Below are positions 36,846-44,920 of a stretch of 45,891 nucleotides of DNA, one piece after another; positions within the stretch are counted from its first letter, which is position 1, and each line of letters starts with the position of its first letter. Below the pieces are notes generated by a model. It was not told the DNA's origin. It searched no databases and saw only the letters and a list, made by a program, of their open reading frames with translations. The DNA is from Prevotellaceae bacterium. Its GTDB lineage: Bacteria; Bacteroidota; Bacteroidia; Bacteroidales; UBA932. Location of the stretch: NCBI GenBank assembly GCA_031263585.1, contig JAISFN010000011.1, positions 1 to 45,891 on the forward strand, read 5' to 3'. The position numbers and the translations under genes were made by a program.

Positions 36846-37163
36846 TTATTTAATATCTCGCAAATATTCTATTGCTTTATTTAAAACAACATCTTTATCC
36901 TGAATATACTCTTCAATTGTTTGCCTTACTTCAATATCCGGCTTTATCCCTTCATTTACAAATCTTTTTGCACTATACGGATAACAAATCCGGCGCGTAC
37001 AAATACGGGCATAACTCCTATCGGAAAGAGAAATTACTAAAGGCGAACCCGTTGAACCGCCTGTTTCTTCCCCTATAATAACCGGACGATTAGGAGTTTC
37101 ATAAATATTAACCAAAAAGTCTTCGGCTGTTGAAAATGTATAGCAGCTTACTAAAATTACCAC
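36846..37163 (-). pseudogene. C-terminal remnant of an S41 peptidase
   Basis: About 105 residues cover only the end of an S41 core: Y-T-F-S-T-A-E-D-F (with the nucleophile-type serine), G-E-E-T-G-G-S-T-G-S-P, R-R-I-C-Y-P and G-I-K-P-D-I-E-V. A stop codon lies in frame immediately upstream, and the PDZ and N-terminal domains are absent, so the gene is truncated. The only start codons are a GTG at 37163 and internal ones. It belongs to a different S41 subgroup from the intact lipoprotein at 28198, so it is not a local duplicate of it. Confidence 0.75.
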
Positions 37164-37319
37164 ATAACAAATTTATATTCTCCACTGTTTTGCCGAATAC
37201 ATTGTTCAACTTACAATAATAAACAAATATAAATAAAGTCTTTTAAAGACAAACAAAAATATATTTTTTAAGCAGTAAATTTATTGCAAGTAAACATCTT
37301 ATAATAAAACTATAATATG

Positions 37320-38690
37320 TTATTCTTTTTCTTTTCCGGGAATAGGAACTATGTATTTACTCATGTCCATTGGCCCTAAAACGGGATTCTCCGGCAACAT
37401 GTTCATATTAGTTCCTTTTATTTGTTCCCAGCTTACAGTTTGTCCGGTATAGGCCGATTCGCGCCCCATAACAGCAATTAATGATGAGTTTGCGGTATCG
37501 GCAGCCTCGTTTACAGGCTTATTACTGCGGATAGCGGTAATAAGGTCCACAAATTGCAGTACATAAGGGTTGGTTTGTTTAAAATTCTGCTTTTCCTGAT
37601 CGTAATCCCATTTCCAGATAACATTACCAGCCAAATCTTTAATCTGGCTTCCGCCGACGCTTGTCCACGACCCGTGTATGCCTTGTACTACTTCGGATAC
37701 ATTATCGGTACAGCCGTCAATCTGGCGGCACATGCTGTGCATATGTATACCGTTTTCGTAAACAAAATCAACGCTGAACATATCGTACTGGTCGCCTGTC
37801 AATCTCCGTTGACGGGCGCCGAACCCGGTAGCGCTAACGGGGTTTAATCCGGCAAACCAGTTAAACACGTCAATATTATGCACATGCTGCTCAACAATAT
37901 GGTCGCCCGATAGCCATGTCCAGTTAACCCAGTCGCGAATCATCCACTCCATATCGCTCCAACCGGCCTCGCGGTTACGATACCACAACATCGACTGGTT
38001 CCAGTAAACCTCGCCGCCCACAATTTCGCCAATAGCGCCGTCGGCAATTTGTTTAAAGGCTTCGACATACGAGCGCTGGTGGCGCCGTTGCGTGCCGGTT
38101 ACAATGCTTAAGCCCTGACTCTCGGCCATTTTTGCCGTTGCCAGTATTTTTAACGATCCGGCTACATCGGCCGATACCGGTTTCTCCATAAATACATGTT
38201 TACCCGCCTTAACAGCCGTTTCGAAATGCAAGGGGCGGAAAATAGGCGGTGTAACTAATAAAACCAAATCCACTCCCGAATCAATTACTTTTTGATAGGC
38301 ATCAAATCCTACAAAACATTTATCGGCAGCAATTTCCTGTCCGGTTTCTTTTTTTATCCTTTCCCGCGATCCGTCTACCCTGTCTTTAAAAACATCGCCC
38401 AGGGCTACTATTTCAATTCCATTGGCCGCTTGTGTCAGGCTAATAATGTCGCCCGTACCTTGCCCGCCACAGCCAACCAGCCCTACCTTAACGGCTTTTC
38501 CGTCAATAGCCATATCAGTAAGCGTGGGGATACGCCATTTTTTCAAACGTTTGATAGCTTGTTTTTTCGCGGCCTTTCCACCACTGCACGAAGTTAATAA
38601 TGTCGATCCGGCGCCCATAGTAACGGCAGCGCCTGCAACAGCTGCACTTGTAAGAAACTGCCTTCTGTTTAAAGTGTTTTTTCTACTCAT
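37320..38690 (-). CDS. Tat-exported Gfo/Idh/MocA-family oxidoreductase
   Basis: The 456-residue protein has a twin-arginine signal (L-N-R-R-Q-F-L-T-S-A-A-V-A-G) ending in a possible lipid-attachment cysteine (L-L-T-S-C-S). The Rossmann motif is V-G-L-V-G-C-G-G-Q-G-T. M-E-K-P-V is the catalytic lysine segment, and H-N-I-D-V-F-N-W is the family histidine region. Exported members carry tightly bound NAD and act on polysaccharide-derived sugars. The gene begins 54 bases after the NapC-SUMF1 fusion on the same strand, so an exported redox pair is suggested. Confidence 0.92.
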   Translation of the reverse strand: MSRKNTLNRRQFLTSAAVAGAAVTMGAGSTLLTSCSGGKAAKKQAIKRLKKWRIPTLTDMAIDGKAVKVGLVGCGGQGTGDIISLTQAANGIEIVALGDVFKDRVDGSRERIKKETGQEIAADKCFVGFDAYQKVIDSGVDLVLLVTPPIFRPLHFETAVKAGKHVFMEKPVSADVAGSLKILATAKMAESQGLSIVTGTQRRHQRSYVEAFKQIADGAIGEIVGGEVYWNQSMLWYRNREAGWSDMEWMIRDWVNWTWLSGDHIVEQHVHNIDVFNWFAGLNPVSATGFGARQRRLTGDQYDMFSVDFVYENGIHMHSMCRQIDGCTDNVSEVVQGIHGSWTSVGGSQIKDLAGNVIWKWDYDQEKQNFKQTNPYVLQFVDLITAIRSNKPVNEAADTANSSLIAVMGRESAYTGQTVSWEQIKGTNMNMLPENPVLGPMDMSKYIVPIPGKEKE

Positions 38691-38744
38691 AATTCTTCAA
38701 AAGTTAAGATATTTAAGAAATTGTTCGTTTTACATTCCATCGTA

Positions 38745-40298
38745 TTAACGATCAGTTAACACACTGCCTGGTTCGCAAACTACACGAAAACCTACTCTTG
38801 TACAGTCGGATAGCCACCAAATGCTTTTCGGCGATTGCGGGTCGGTTTTCATCCAGTCAACAGAGCGGGTATAGTCCCTAGCCGCACTCCGTATGTATTT
38901 GGCATCGCTGTTATACGCTCCTCCCCTAACTACATGTTCCTCACCTCTCGACGGCCCATTAGGATCGGTAACCGCCTGTGGCGTTTGGGCATAAGCATCG
39001 GCTGCATACCAGTCGGAACAATACTCCATTACATTGCCTAAGGTATTTTTTAATCCGAACGGATTGGCCAGTACACAATCCGGAGCTTGCGTACGCTCGT
39101 CGGAGTTTTTGGTATAAATAACAAAACTGTTGATAATGGTAGTATCCGCACCGAATATTTTGTTCCAAAATCTGTCTTCGGTAAATTGCTTGGGTTTTCC
39201 CTCGAAAAAATAAGGGGTTTGCGTATTGGCGCGGGTGGCATACTCCCATTCGGCCTCGGTAGGCAGGCGGTATGTTTTCCCTGTTTTTTCCGATAACCAT
39301 TTGCAGTATATCCCGGCGGCATAGTGCGACATGGTAATTGCCGGACTTTTTCCGTATCCCCAACCCTGATCGGGCTGACCGTAAGGGGGAGTGGGTCCGC
39401 TTATGGCATCCACATCCAATGCTTTGGCATTACGTTCCATAATTTCCTGCGGATTGATACGCCCCTCCGATCGTGTTTGCCCGAAGAAAGCGAGATACTC
39501 GCTCCAGCTAACCTCCGCCTCGCCTATAAAAAACGGGCTGATCGTAACATCGCGTACAGGGCCTTCATCATCGTTTCTGTACGATTCATTTTCAGGGCTT
39601 CCCATTTTAAATGTGCCTCCGGATAGGGCAATCATATTGAATGATACCGCCGTGTTGGGAATATATTCGGTAAAATTTTCAAACTTATCCACCTTTACAG
39701 CTTCTTCATACATTGTTTCGGGCTCGGTATTCGCAGTCATCCCCAAGTCCATATTACGTTCATGCTTATAATCCGGATTATAGTGCCCTACATCCAAGTG
39801 GCAGCTAATGCATTGCAAATTCAACTTTTCGGCATTTTCCTCATAGTACAGGTGAGCCAGTGCGCCATCGCTCGATAATGTTTTTGGAAAAAGGTTCGGA
39901 TGGCAGGTAATACACGATTCGTTATAAACTATTTTAACGGCATACTCCAGTTTACGGCGTTTTTCCCAGTTAAAATCAGCGCTATCTTTAGTATAGTAGC
40001 TCCATAAATCACGTAATCCTGTTGTCCCTTTGGCCCAAAGATATTTAAAACTACCTGGCGGCGGGAGATGGCAATCGACACAGTGTATGTGCATTCCACT
40101 GCGGTTATTGTAATGCGACGATTGTTTCCAGCTTTCGTCGGCACACGGGTGCACATGACATGACATACAATACTCATCCGTCGATGTGTGTTGCACTACT
40201 TTATACCCGCTGAAAATTAAAAAGAAACCAATAAAAATTCCGAAAAACAACAATAGCCAAAGATGACTGGCAAAGAATCTGCGAATTATGCCTTTCAT
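38745..40298 (-). CDS. Tetraheme NapC/NirT-type cytochrome c fused to a SUMF1/FGE-like domain
   Basis: This is a 517-residue membrane-anchored periplasmic protein. One N-terminal helix (about 13-35) is followed by a NapC/NrfH-like domain with four heme motifs: C-M-S-C-H (44-48), C-V-D-C-H (73-77), C-I-T-C-H (129-133) and C-I-S-C-H (163-167). After a linker, residues about 220-510 form a formylglycine-generating-enzyme-like domain: L-S-G-G-T-F-K-M-G-S-P, Y-R-L-P-T-E-A-E-W-E-Y-A, L-G-N-V-M-E-Y-C-S-D-W-Y and V-R-G-G-A-Y, ending R-V-G-F-R-V-V. NapC proteins pass quinol electrons to periplasmic reductases. SUMF1 domains are oxidases or structural (GldJ/GldK). The combination suggests a quinol-linked periplasmic module serving the adjacent Tat-exported oxidoreductase, but that is inference. 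Confidence 0.88.
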   Translation of the reverse strand: MKGIIRRFFASHLWLLLFFGIFIGFFLIFSGYKVVQHTSTDEYCMSCHVHPCADESWKQSSHYNNRSGMHIHCVDCHLPPPGSFKYLWAKGTTGLRDLWSYYTKDSADFNWEKRRKLEYAVKIVYNESCITCHPNLFPKTLSSDGALAHLYYEENAEKLNLQCISCHLDVGHYNPDYKHERNMDLGMTANTEPETMYEEAVKVDKFENFTEYIPNTAVSFNMIALSGGTFKMGSPENESYRNDDEGPVRDVTISPFFIGEAEVSWSEYLAFFGQTRSEGRINPQEIMERNAKALDVDAISGPTPPYGQPDQGWGYGKSPAITMSHYAAGIYCKWLSEKTGKTYRLPTEAEWEYATRANTQTPYFFEGKPKQFTEDRFWNKIFGADTTIINSFVIYTKNSDERTQAPDCVLANPFGLKNTLGNVMEYCSDWYAADAYAQTPQAVTDPNGPSRGEEHVVRGGAYNSDAKYIRSAARDYTRSVDWMKTDPQSPKSIWWLSDCTRVGFRVVCEPGSVLTDR

Positions 40299-40492
40299 TA
40301 ATAATGAAAAATTTAAGGTTTGAGATTATTGTATAATACATCGCAAGTTAATCTATTTTCATTAAAAAGTAGCGTATAATAAGGTTTATTTCATAACAAA
40401 TATGCCTTAAAACAGTTTTTATACCAAAATGAAATATTAATTAGTCCAATTATAGTCTAAAAAAGTATAATTGTATGCAGAGATAGATTTAA

Positions 40493-41250
40493 CTATGGGG
40501 TTATCATCTCGGTTGTTTTGCTAATAAATTCGCTTACTTGTTCGAGCGAAAGGAAGGTTTTATTGGTAAATGCCTGTTTGAACTTAGCCCACATTTTTCA
40601 GCCGGGTTAAGTTCCGAACTGTAGGGTGGAGGGAATAATAAAGAGATGTTGGGAGGAATTGTAAGTTTTTTCATTTTGCGAAATGCCGCGTTATCTAGTA
40701 TGGGAATGCTGAATTCATCAGGAAAATCTTTTGGCATTTCGTTAAGAAACAGTTGAAAGTTATTACCATTGCATTGTGGCATTTCCAACAGAAACGAATG
40801 GCCGGTAATAGGAGAAAATGCACTAAAAAAATAAGTCGATTGGAAGACCTGATGGCTGGTGCAAACCGGATTGGCTCCTATGGCTGCCAACATCCGTCTT
40901 TCCTTTGTAAATAACCCAAACTAGCTTTCACCTTCAAACCAAAAATTTATCTGTTAATAGCCGCACGCTTGGTTTTCGATGATTTCTTTACAGTATTGAT
41001 TGATGTTTTTTTTAACTCTTACCGCATTTTTATCTTTCTTCACGTGGCTTTTTCATGCTAATTTTGACTTTGAACCAAGGTTCCGTGTATAAATATTTCA
41101 AAATTATGTTGTACAACATTTCTTGGCCAAACTCCTGCGATATTTAATGTTTCAACTCCACATAGCCTTTTAATCTTTTAATTCGTTTGCCGGATCATTC
41201 ATTTTCGCTTCTACTGCCGCGTGTCCTTTGGCTGTCAATAAACCGATTTA
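40493..41250 (-). pseudogene. IS630-family transposase, C-terminal part, decayed
   Basis: Read on the minus strand, the pieces give L-L-T-A-K-G-H-A-A-V, then broken frames with K-K-D-K-N-A-V, then N-F-W-F-E-G-E-S, a TAG stop, F-G-L-F-T-K-E-R-R. The DDE core follows: V-F-Q-S-T-Y-F-F-S-A-F-S, I-L-D-N-A-A-F, L-F-P-P-P-Y-S-S-E-L-N-P-A-E-K. One missing A near 40595 shifts the end to M-W-A-K-F-K-Q-A-F-T and L-S-L-E-Q-V-S-E-F-I, with a stop at 40493. The D-N and E-L-N-P-A-E residues fit the IS630/Tc1 catalytic triad. The N-terminal third is absent on this strand. No terminal inverted repeats were identified. Confidence 0.8.
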
Positions 41251-41328
41251 AAACAAACCCGTCCATGATGCAGTATGGATTTATTCCTCCAATTTTTATA
41301 ATATTAGGACATCCTAATAAGTCGTTTT

Positions 41329-41620
41329 ATGTCATATCCGAAAATAACTCATCATAAAAGAAAGCTTGGAGGAATTGAAAAAGCATCAAAAACTCAGTGT
41401 ACCTTTAATATCTCATTCGTATTCGTGCCCTTATAGAGATCAAAAAAAGCGGGATATTATGGTATTTCAAAAGGGGAATTAGTTGCGGTCATCGGAGTTA
41501 ATCATAATAGCGTTCAAAGCTGGCGCAAGCAGTACGAAGAAGGATTATTTATTTATGTACTTTATTATTACAATTCGGGATATGAAACAGCTTCTTTATT
41601 CGAAATAAACTTTTTGATAT
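41329..41620 (+). pseudogene. IS630-family transposase, N-terminal HTH part, decayed, opposite strand
   Basis: The plus strand starts M-S-Y-P-K-I-T, has E-S-L-E-E-L-K-K-H-Q-K-L-S-V in another frame, then a TAG. It continues S-K-K-A-G-Y-Y, the helix-turn-helix G-V-N-H-N-S-V-Q-S-W-R-K-Q-Y-E-E-G-L and Y-Y-Y-N-S-G-Y. That is the first about 95 residues of an IS630 transposase and is complementary to the C-terminal part on the other strand. At least one frameshift and a stop are present. Confidence 0.7.
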
Positions 41621-41668
41621 TTTAGCTCTATTTTTATTCCGGATAGATACTAAAAACCAAAAAAATAC

Positions 41669-41676
41669 TACATTTG
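41669..41676 (+). promoter_or_regulatory. -7 element TACATTTG before the arginase pseudogene
   Basis: It matches TAnnTTTG and lies about 100 bases upstream of the ATG at 41776. Confidence 0.35.
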
Positions 41677-41775
41677 TAACACTTTCTAATAATCGTCAAA
41701 AAAACTATTGTTAATATTTTTCCCGTTTGAACCGGTATGACGATTCTGAAATTTCCGGGAAATAACAAAAAGTAT

Positions 41776-42724
41776 ATGCGACGGATAAAATTCCTCGAAA
41801 TTAAATCGGAACTGGGAGCCCGTAAACTGGGGGCAAGCCTTGGTATCGGAGCTGTACGTATTGCTGCTTTAAATGCTAAAAGTACAATTTTTCAACGTCC
41901 TGATTTTGAAAGGATAAAACCGAAAACTATTTATTATTTCAGGGTAAATCAGGTTGCCCCTATGCGCACTACATCGACGGATTGCAGATATTATACAACC
42001 GTATGGCCGACAGTGTTTGCCGTGCGGTTAACGAGGACTTTTTCCCGTTGATATTATCGGGCGACCATGCTACTGCCGGAGCCACTATTACCGGCCTGAA
42101 AATGGCAAACCGCGAACAGCGTTTGGGCGTTATATGGATTGATGCACATGCCGATATCCATTCGCCATACACATCCGACTCAGGAAATATGCACGGCATG
42201 CCTTTAAATATCGTTTTGGGCGAAGATAATGTCGAATGTAAAAAAACGATGTTGATGAAGAGTCCAAAACAAAGTGGGAAGCTATAAAAATGACCGGGGG
42301 CTTTTCGCCTAAAATACAACCACAGGATGTTGTATATATAGCCCTACGATCGTATGAAAAAGCAGAGGAATAGCTAATCAATCGGTTGGAAATTAAAGTG
42401 ATAACCGTTGAAGAGCTGCGTGAACAAGGCGTGAACAAAACAGTTAATATTGTGCTGGATTATTTAAAAAACTGCGACTCGATTTATGTTTCATTCGATA
42501 TCGACAGTCTCGATGATTCAATTGTAAAAGGAACAGGAACGCCCGAACCCCACGGGTTAAGCGAAGGCGAAGCCATGGTTTTAATTACAGGTCTGGTATC
42601 TGATGAAAAAGTTAATTGCTTGGAACTTACAGAAGTTAATCCTATTTTGGATGAGAAGAATAAAACGGCTGAGATAGCTTTTCGCATTGTAAATGAGAGT
42701 GTAAAATGTATCGAAAATAACTAA
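41776..42724 (+). pseudogene. Arginase/agmatinase-family (ureohydrolase) pseudogene
   Basis: Three frames give a ureohydrolase of about 316 residues. M-R-R-I-K-F-L-E-I-K-S-E-L-G-A opens the first frame. Near 41945 a missing T shifts it to G-K-S-G-C-P-Y-A-H-Y and then L-S-G-D-H-A-T and W-I-D-A-H-A-D-I-H (binuclear manganese ligands). At the A7 run near 42240-42246 a missing A shifts it to N-D-V-D-E-E-S-K and V-V-Y-I-A-L-R-S. A TAG interrupts after E-K-A-E-E. The last part has Y-V-S-F-D-I-D-S-L-D and G-L-S-E-G-E-A, the remaining ligands. The start is the ATG at 41776, matching the family N-terminus. All metal motifs survive, so inactivation looks recent. Confidence 0.88.
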
Positions 42725-42739
42725 GTGAATTTGATAATT

Positions 42740-42830
42740 AAGTAGTCGAAATAAGTTATTGTCGTATTCATAAAATTATAAAGCACTTATTGTATAAATA
42801 ATTAAAAAAATACTCAATCTACAATACTTA
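42740..42830. repeat. Dispersed AT-rich repeat B, copy 2
   Basis: AAGTAGTCGAAATAAGTTATTGTCG and the following bases align with 20573-20675. Shared blocks are GTCGTATT, CTTATTGT, ATAATTAAAA, ATTCAAT/ACTCAAT and TACAATACTT. Confidence 0.6.
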
Positions 42831-42849
42831 ATATAAAACTGTCACTATA

Positions 42850-42935
42850 TTGTCATCCTGAACGAGGTGAAGGGTATAGAATAGACATACTTCGCTTCAC
42901 TTAGTACGACAACTTGATAGCGACTTAGTACAGGG
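42850..42935. repeat. REP-like palindromic repeat, copy 5
   Basis: It begins TTGTCATCCTGAACGAGGTG and closes with TTCGCTTCACTTAGTACGACAA. The tail CTTGATAGCGACTTAGTA matches the tail of copy 3. Confidence 0.75.
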
Positions 42936-43063
42936 AATAATCTGATTTATACGAACAATTAGAAGTTGTCTGAAATTTTGACTTACGAATATTACTACGT
43001 CATATGTTAACTTACATATTTTAAATAATTTACCTGTTAGTTTAAAATAACGCAGTACATACA

Positions 43064-43957
43064 ATGAGTCAGGAAAGTAAAGCGTTAGGAACAATTGTTT
43101 GGAGTATATTGAGCAATTTCTGTTTAGCTATGGTAAAAGCTATTGTCGGCATTATAGGAAACTCGTTTGCACTGATAGCCGATGCCATTGAATCGACAGC
43201 CGATATATTTTCATCGATAATTGTATGGGCAGGATTGAAAATATCCTTGAAACCTGCCGACAAATCGCACCCTTACGGACATGGAAAGATTGAGCCGCTG
43301 GCAACGTTCATCGTTGTGGCCTTTTTAATTACTGCCGCCGTAGTAATTGCCATCCATGCAATAAAGAATATATCCACACCTCATAAAATGCCGGCTCCGT
43401 ATACATTAATCGTACTGACAGGGGTAGTTATTGTAAAGGAACTGGCATACGTATTCATCAACAAGCGCAGTAAGCAAATAAAAAGCTCATCACTAAAGGC
43501 CGATGCCTGGCACCACCGTAGCGACGCCCTCACCTCGCTGGCTGCATTCATCGGTATCGCGATAGCGTTGATTATGGGTAAAGGTTACGAAAACGCCGAC
43601 GACTGGGCAGCACTGTTTGCCGTAATAATAATATTATATAACAGTTACCTAATATTTCGTCCCGCACTGGGAGAGTTACTCGATGAACAGCAATATGACG
43701 GTTTGATTGATAAAATCCGTGTTATATCCACACAGGTTGAAGGTGTAAAAGAGATTGAGAAATGCTATGTACGTAAATTCGGTATGAAATTTTATATCGA
43801 CATACATGTTTGGGTTGACGGAAATATGAGCGTATGCGAGGGGCACAATATTGCACATCGCTTATCGGACTACATTAAAATGAACTTTGAGGAGATTTCG
43901 GGTATTAATTCACACATTGAACCTTGTGGTAAATGTAACAACGATTTTGAAAAATAG
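43064..43957 (+). CDS. Cation diffusion facilitator family transporter
   Basis: This 297-residue inner-membrane metal/proton antiporter has six predicted helices in about residues 10-210 and a cytoplasmic ferredoxin-like domain at the end. Metal-site motifs are L-I-A-D-A-I-E-S-T-A-D in TM2 and A-D-A-W-H-H-R-S-D-A-L in TM5. H-P-Y-G-H-G-K-I-E-P is the conserved inter-helix loop. The C-terminal domain has I-D-I-H-V-W-V-D and ends with C-G-K-C-N-N, an extra cysteine pair. Zinc, iron, cobalt or manganese export are all possible; the metal cannot be chosen from sequence. It is probably monocistronic, with a hairpin downstream. Confidence 0.93.
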   Translation: MSQESKALGTIVWSILSNFCLAMVKAIVGIIGNSFALIADAIESTADIFSSIIVWAGLKISLKPADKSHPYGHGKIEPLATFIVVAFLITAAVVIAIHAIKNISTPHKMPAPYTLIVLTGVVIVKELAYVFINKRSKQIKSSSLKADAWHHRSDALTSLAAFIGIAIALIMGKGYENADDWAALFAVIIILYNSYLIFRPALGELLDEQQYDGLIDKIRVISTQVEGVKEIEKCYVRKFGMKFYIDIHVWVDGNMSVCEGHNIAHRLSDYIKMNFEEISGINSHIEPCGKCNNDFEK

Positions 43958-44012
43958 CAGTAACAAACTATCAATTAGATTATTTACTATATCTGGAGTT
44001 GATATTTTCAAA

Positions 44013-44034
44013 AATCCGATTCATGTATCGGATT
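44013..44034. terminator. Hairpin, likely terminator of the cation transporter gene
   Basis: AATCCGAT (44013-44020) pairs with ATCGGATT (44027-44034) around six bases. The plus-strand tail is only moderately T-rich, while a T run follows on the minus side, so direction is uncertain. Confidence 0.45.
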
Positions 44035-44074
44035 CATTTGTAGTGTAAATTATTAATTTTAAATCATTTATATT

Positions 44075-44494
44075 ATGCCTTTTTTATCCGAATTTAAAAA
44101 ATTTGCCATACGTGGCAATGTTATAGATTTAGCTGTGGGTGTTGTAATTGGCGGCGCTTTTGGTAAAATTGTATCCTCATTGGTATCCGACGTTTTTATA
44201 CCCATCATCGGATTGCTGATTGGAGGGGTTAATTTCCAAAAATGGGCAATAACTCTTAAACATGCCACAATTGATGCTGCCGGAAAAGAAGTGCCTGCCG
44301 TAACTTTGGGTATAGGTAATTTTATCCAAACAACTTTCGATTTTATTATTATTGCCTTTGCTATATTTTTGTTTGTAAAAGCCGTAAATAAATTAAGTCA
44401 AAAAAAAGACGAAACCCTTACCATACCCCCCACTCCTACAAAAGAAGAACAATTACTAACCGAAATCAGAGATATTCTAAAAAATCAAAAATAA
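44075..44494 (+). CDS. mscL: Large-conductance mechanosensitive channel
   Basis: MscL opens under membrane tension and releases solutes on hypo-osmotic shock; it works as a homopentamer. The 139-residue protein has the N-terminal amphipathic helix and TM1 signature [20 protein letters not shown]. The pore-lining G-G-A-F-G-K-I-V and S-L-V-S-D-V follow. A periplasmic loop (about 48-75) leads to TM2 ([11 protein letters not shown]) and a charged C-terminal helix. The length is normal. The gene is downstream of an ion transporter but has its own spacing (117 bases) and is probably independently expressed. Confidence 0.97.
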   Translation: MPFLSEFKKFAIRGNVIDLAVGVVIGGAFGKIVSSLVSDVFIPIIGLLIGGVNFQKWAITLKHATIDAAGKEVPAVTLGIGNFIQTTFDFIIIAFAIFLFVKAVNKLSQKKDETLTIPPTPTKEEQLLTEIRDILKNQK

Positions 44495-44920
44495 CTATTC
44501 AACAGGCTGTTATAATTTAGGATAAACACATGAAATTATATTTTACACTGGATTGTTTCGGGTTTTATGAGCTTGTCGACTAGTCCAGTATTTTCATTTT
44601 TACATTGCTAATTAAATTTATAGTACTGTATATAAATAATTTAATACTTGATTATTTTTCATGCATTTTCTCCGCATGCACTTTATTAAAAAATAATTTT
44701 ACGGAGCATGCAGCGAAACAAGTCGAAAGTGCATCTTATTAATAAGAGGGTTCTATAAAAAAATCCATAAGTATTTATATTTTAACAGCTTAAAAAGAGT
44801 GAAAAAAAGAAGGCGATGATTTGCGAATCGGCTAAAAAAAGATTAAATTTGAAGATTGATCGGAAAACGGACAAACAGAGCCGTTCAACGGCAAAGCTTT
44901 ATTTTTAAAAAGCAAAAAGC
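44495..44920. other. Intergenic stretch before the RHS gene
   Basis: It contains repeat C copy 2 and, after it, inverted pairs ATGCACTTT (44676-44684) with AAAGTGCAT (44726-44734), and CTCCG with CGGAG nested between. These could form a hairpin in the leader region of the RHS gene. No ORF is supported. Confidence 0.4.
44533..44690. repeat. Dispersed AT-rich repeat C, copy 2
   Basis: It aligns with 23875-24064: AATTATATTTTACACTGGAT, CCAGTATTTTCATTTTTACA, TAGTACTGTATAT and ATACTTGATTATTTTTCATG. It lacks the roughly 45-base internal segment of copy 1. Both copies precede genes for exported proteins. Confidence 0.6.

Larger units (their letters stand above)
42725..43063. other. Intergenic stretch made largely of repeats
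   Basis: Repeat B copy 2 and REP-like copy 5 fill much of these 339 bases. The remaining about 130 bases before the transporter gene are AT-rich with no recognised signal. Confidence 0.45.
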
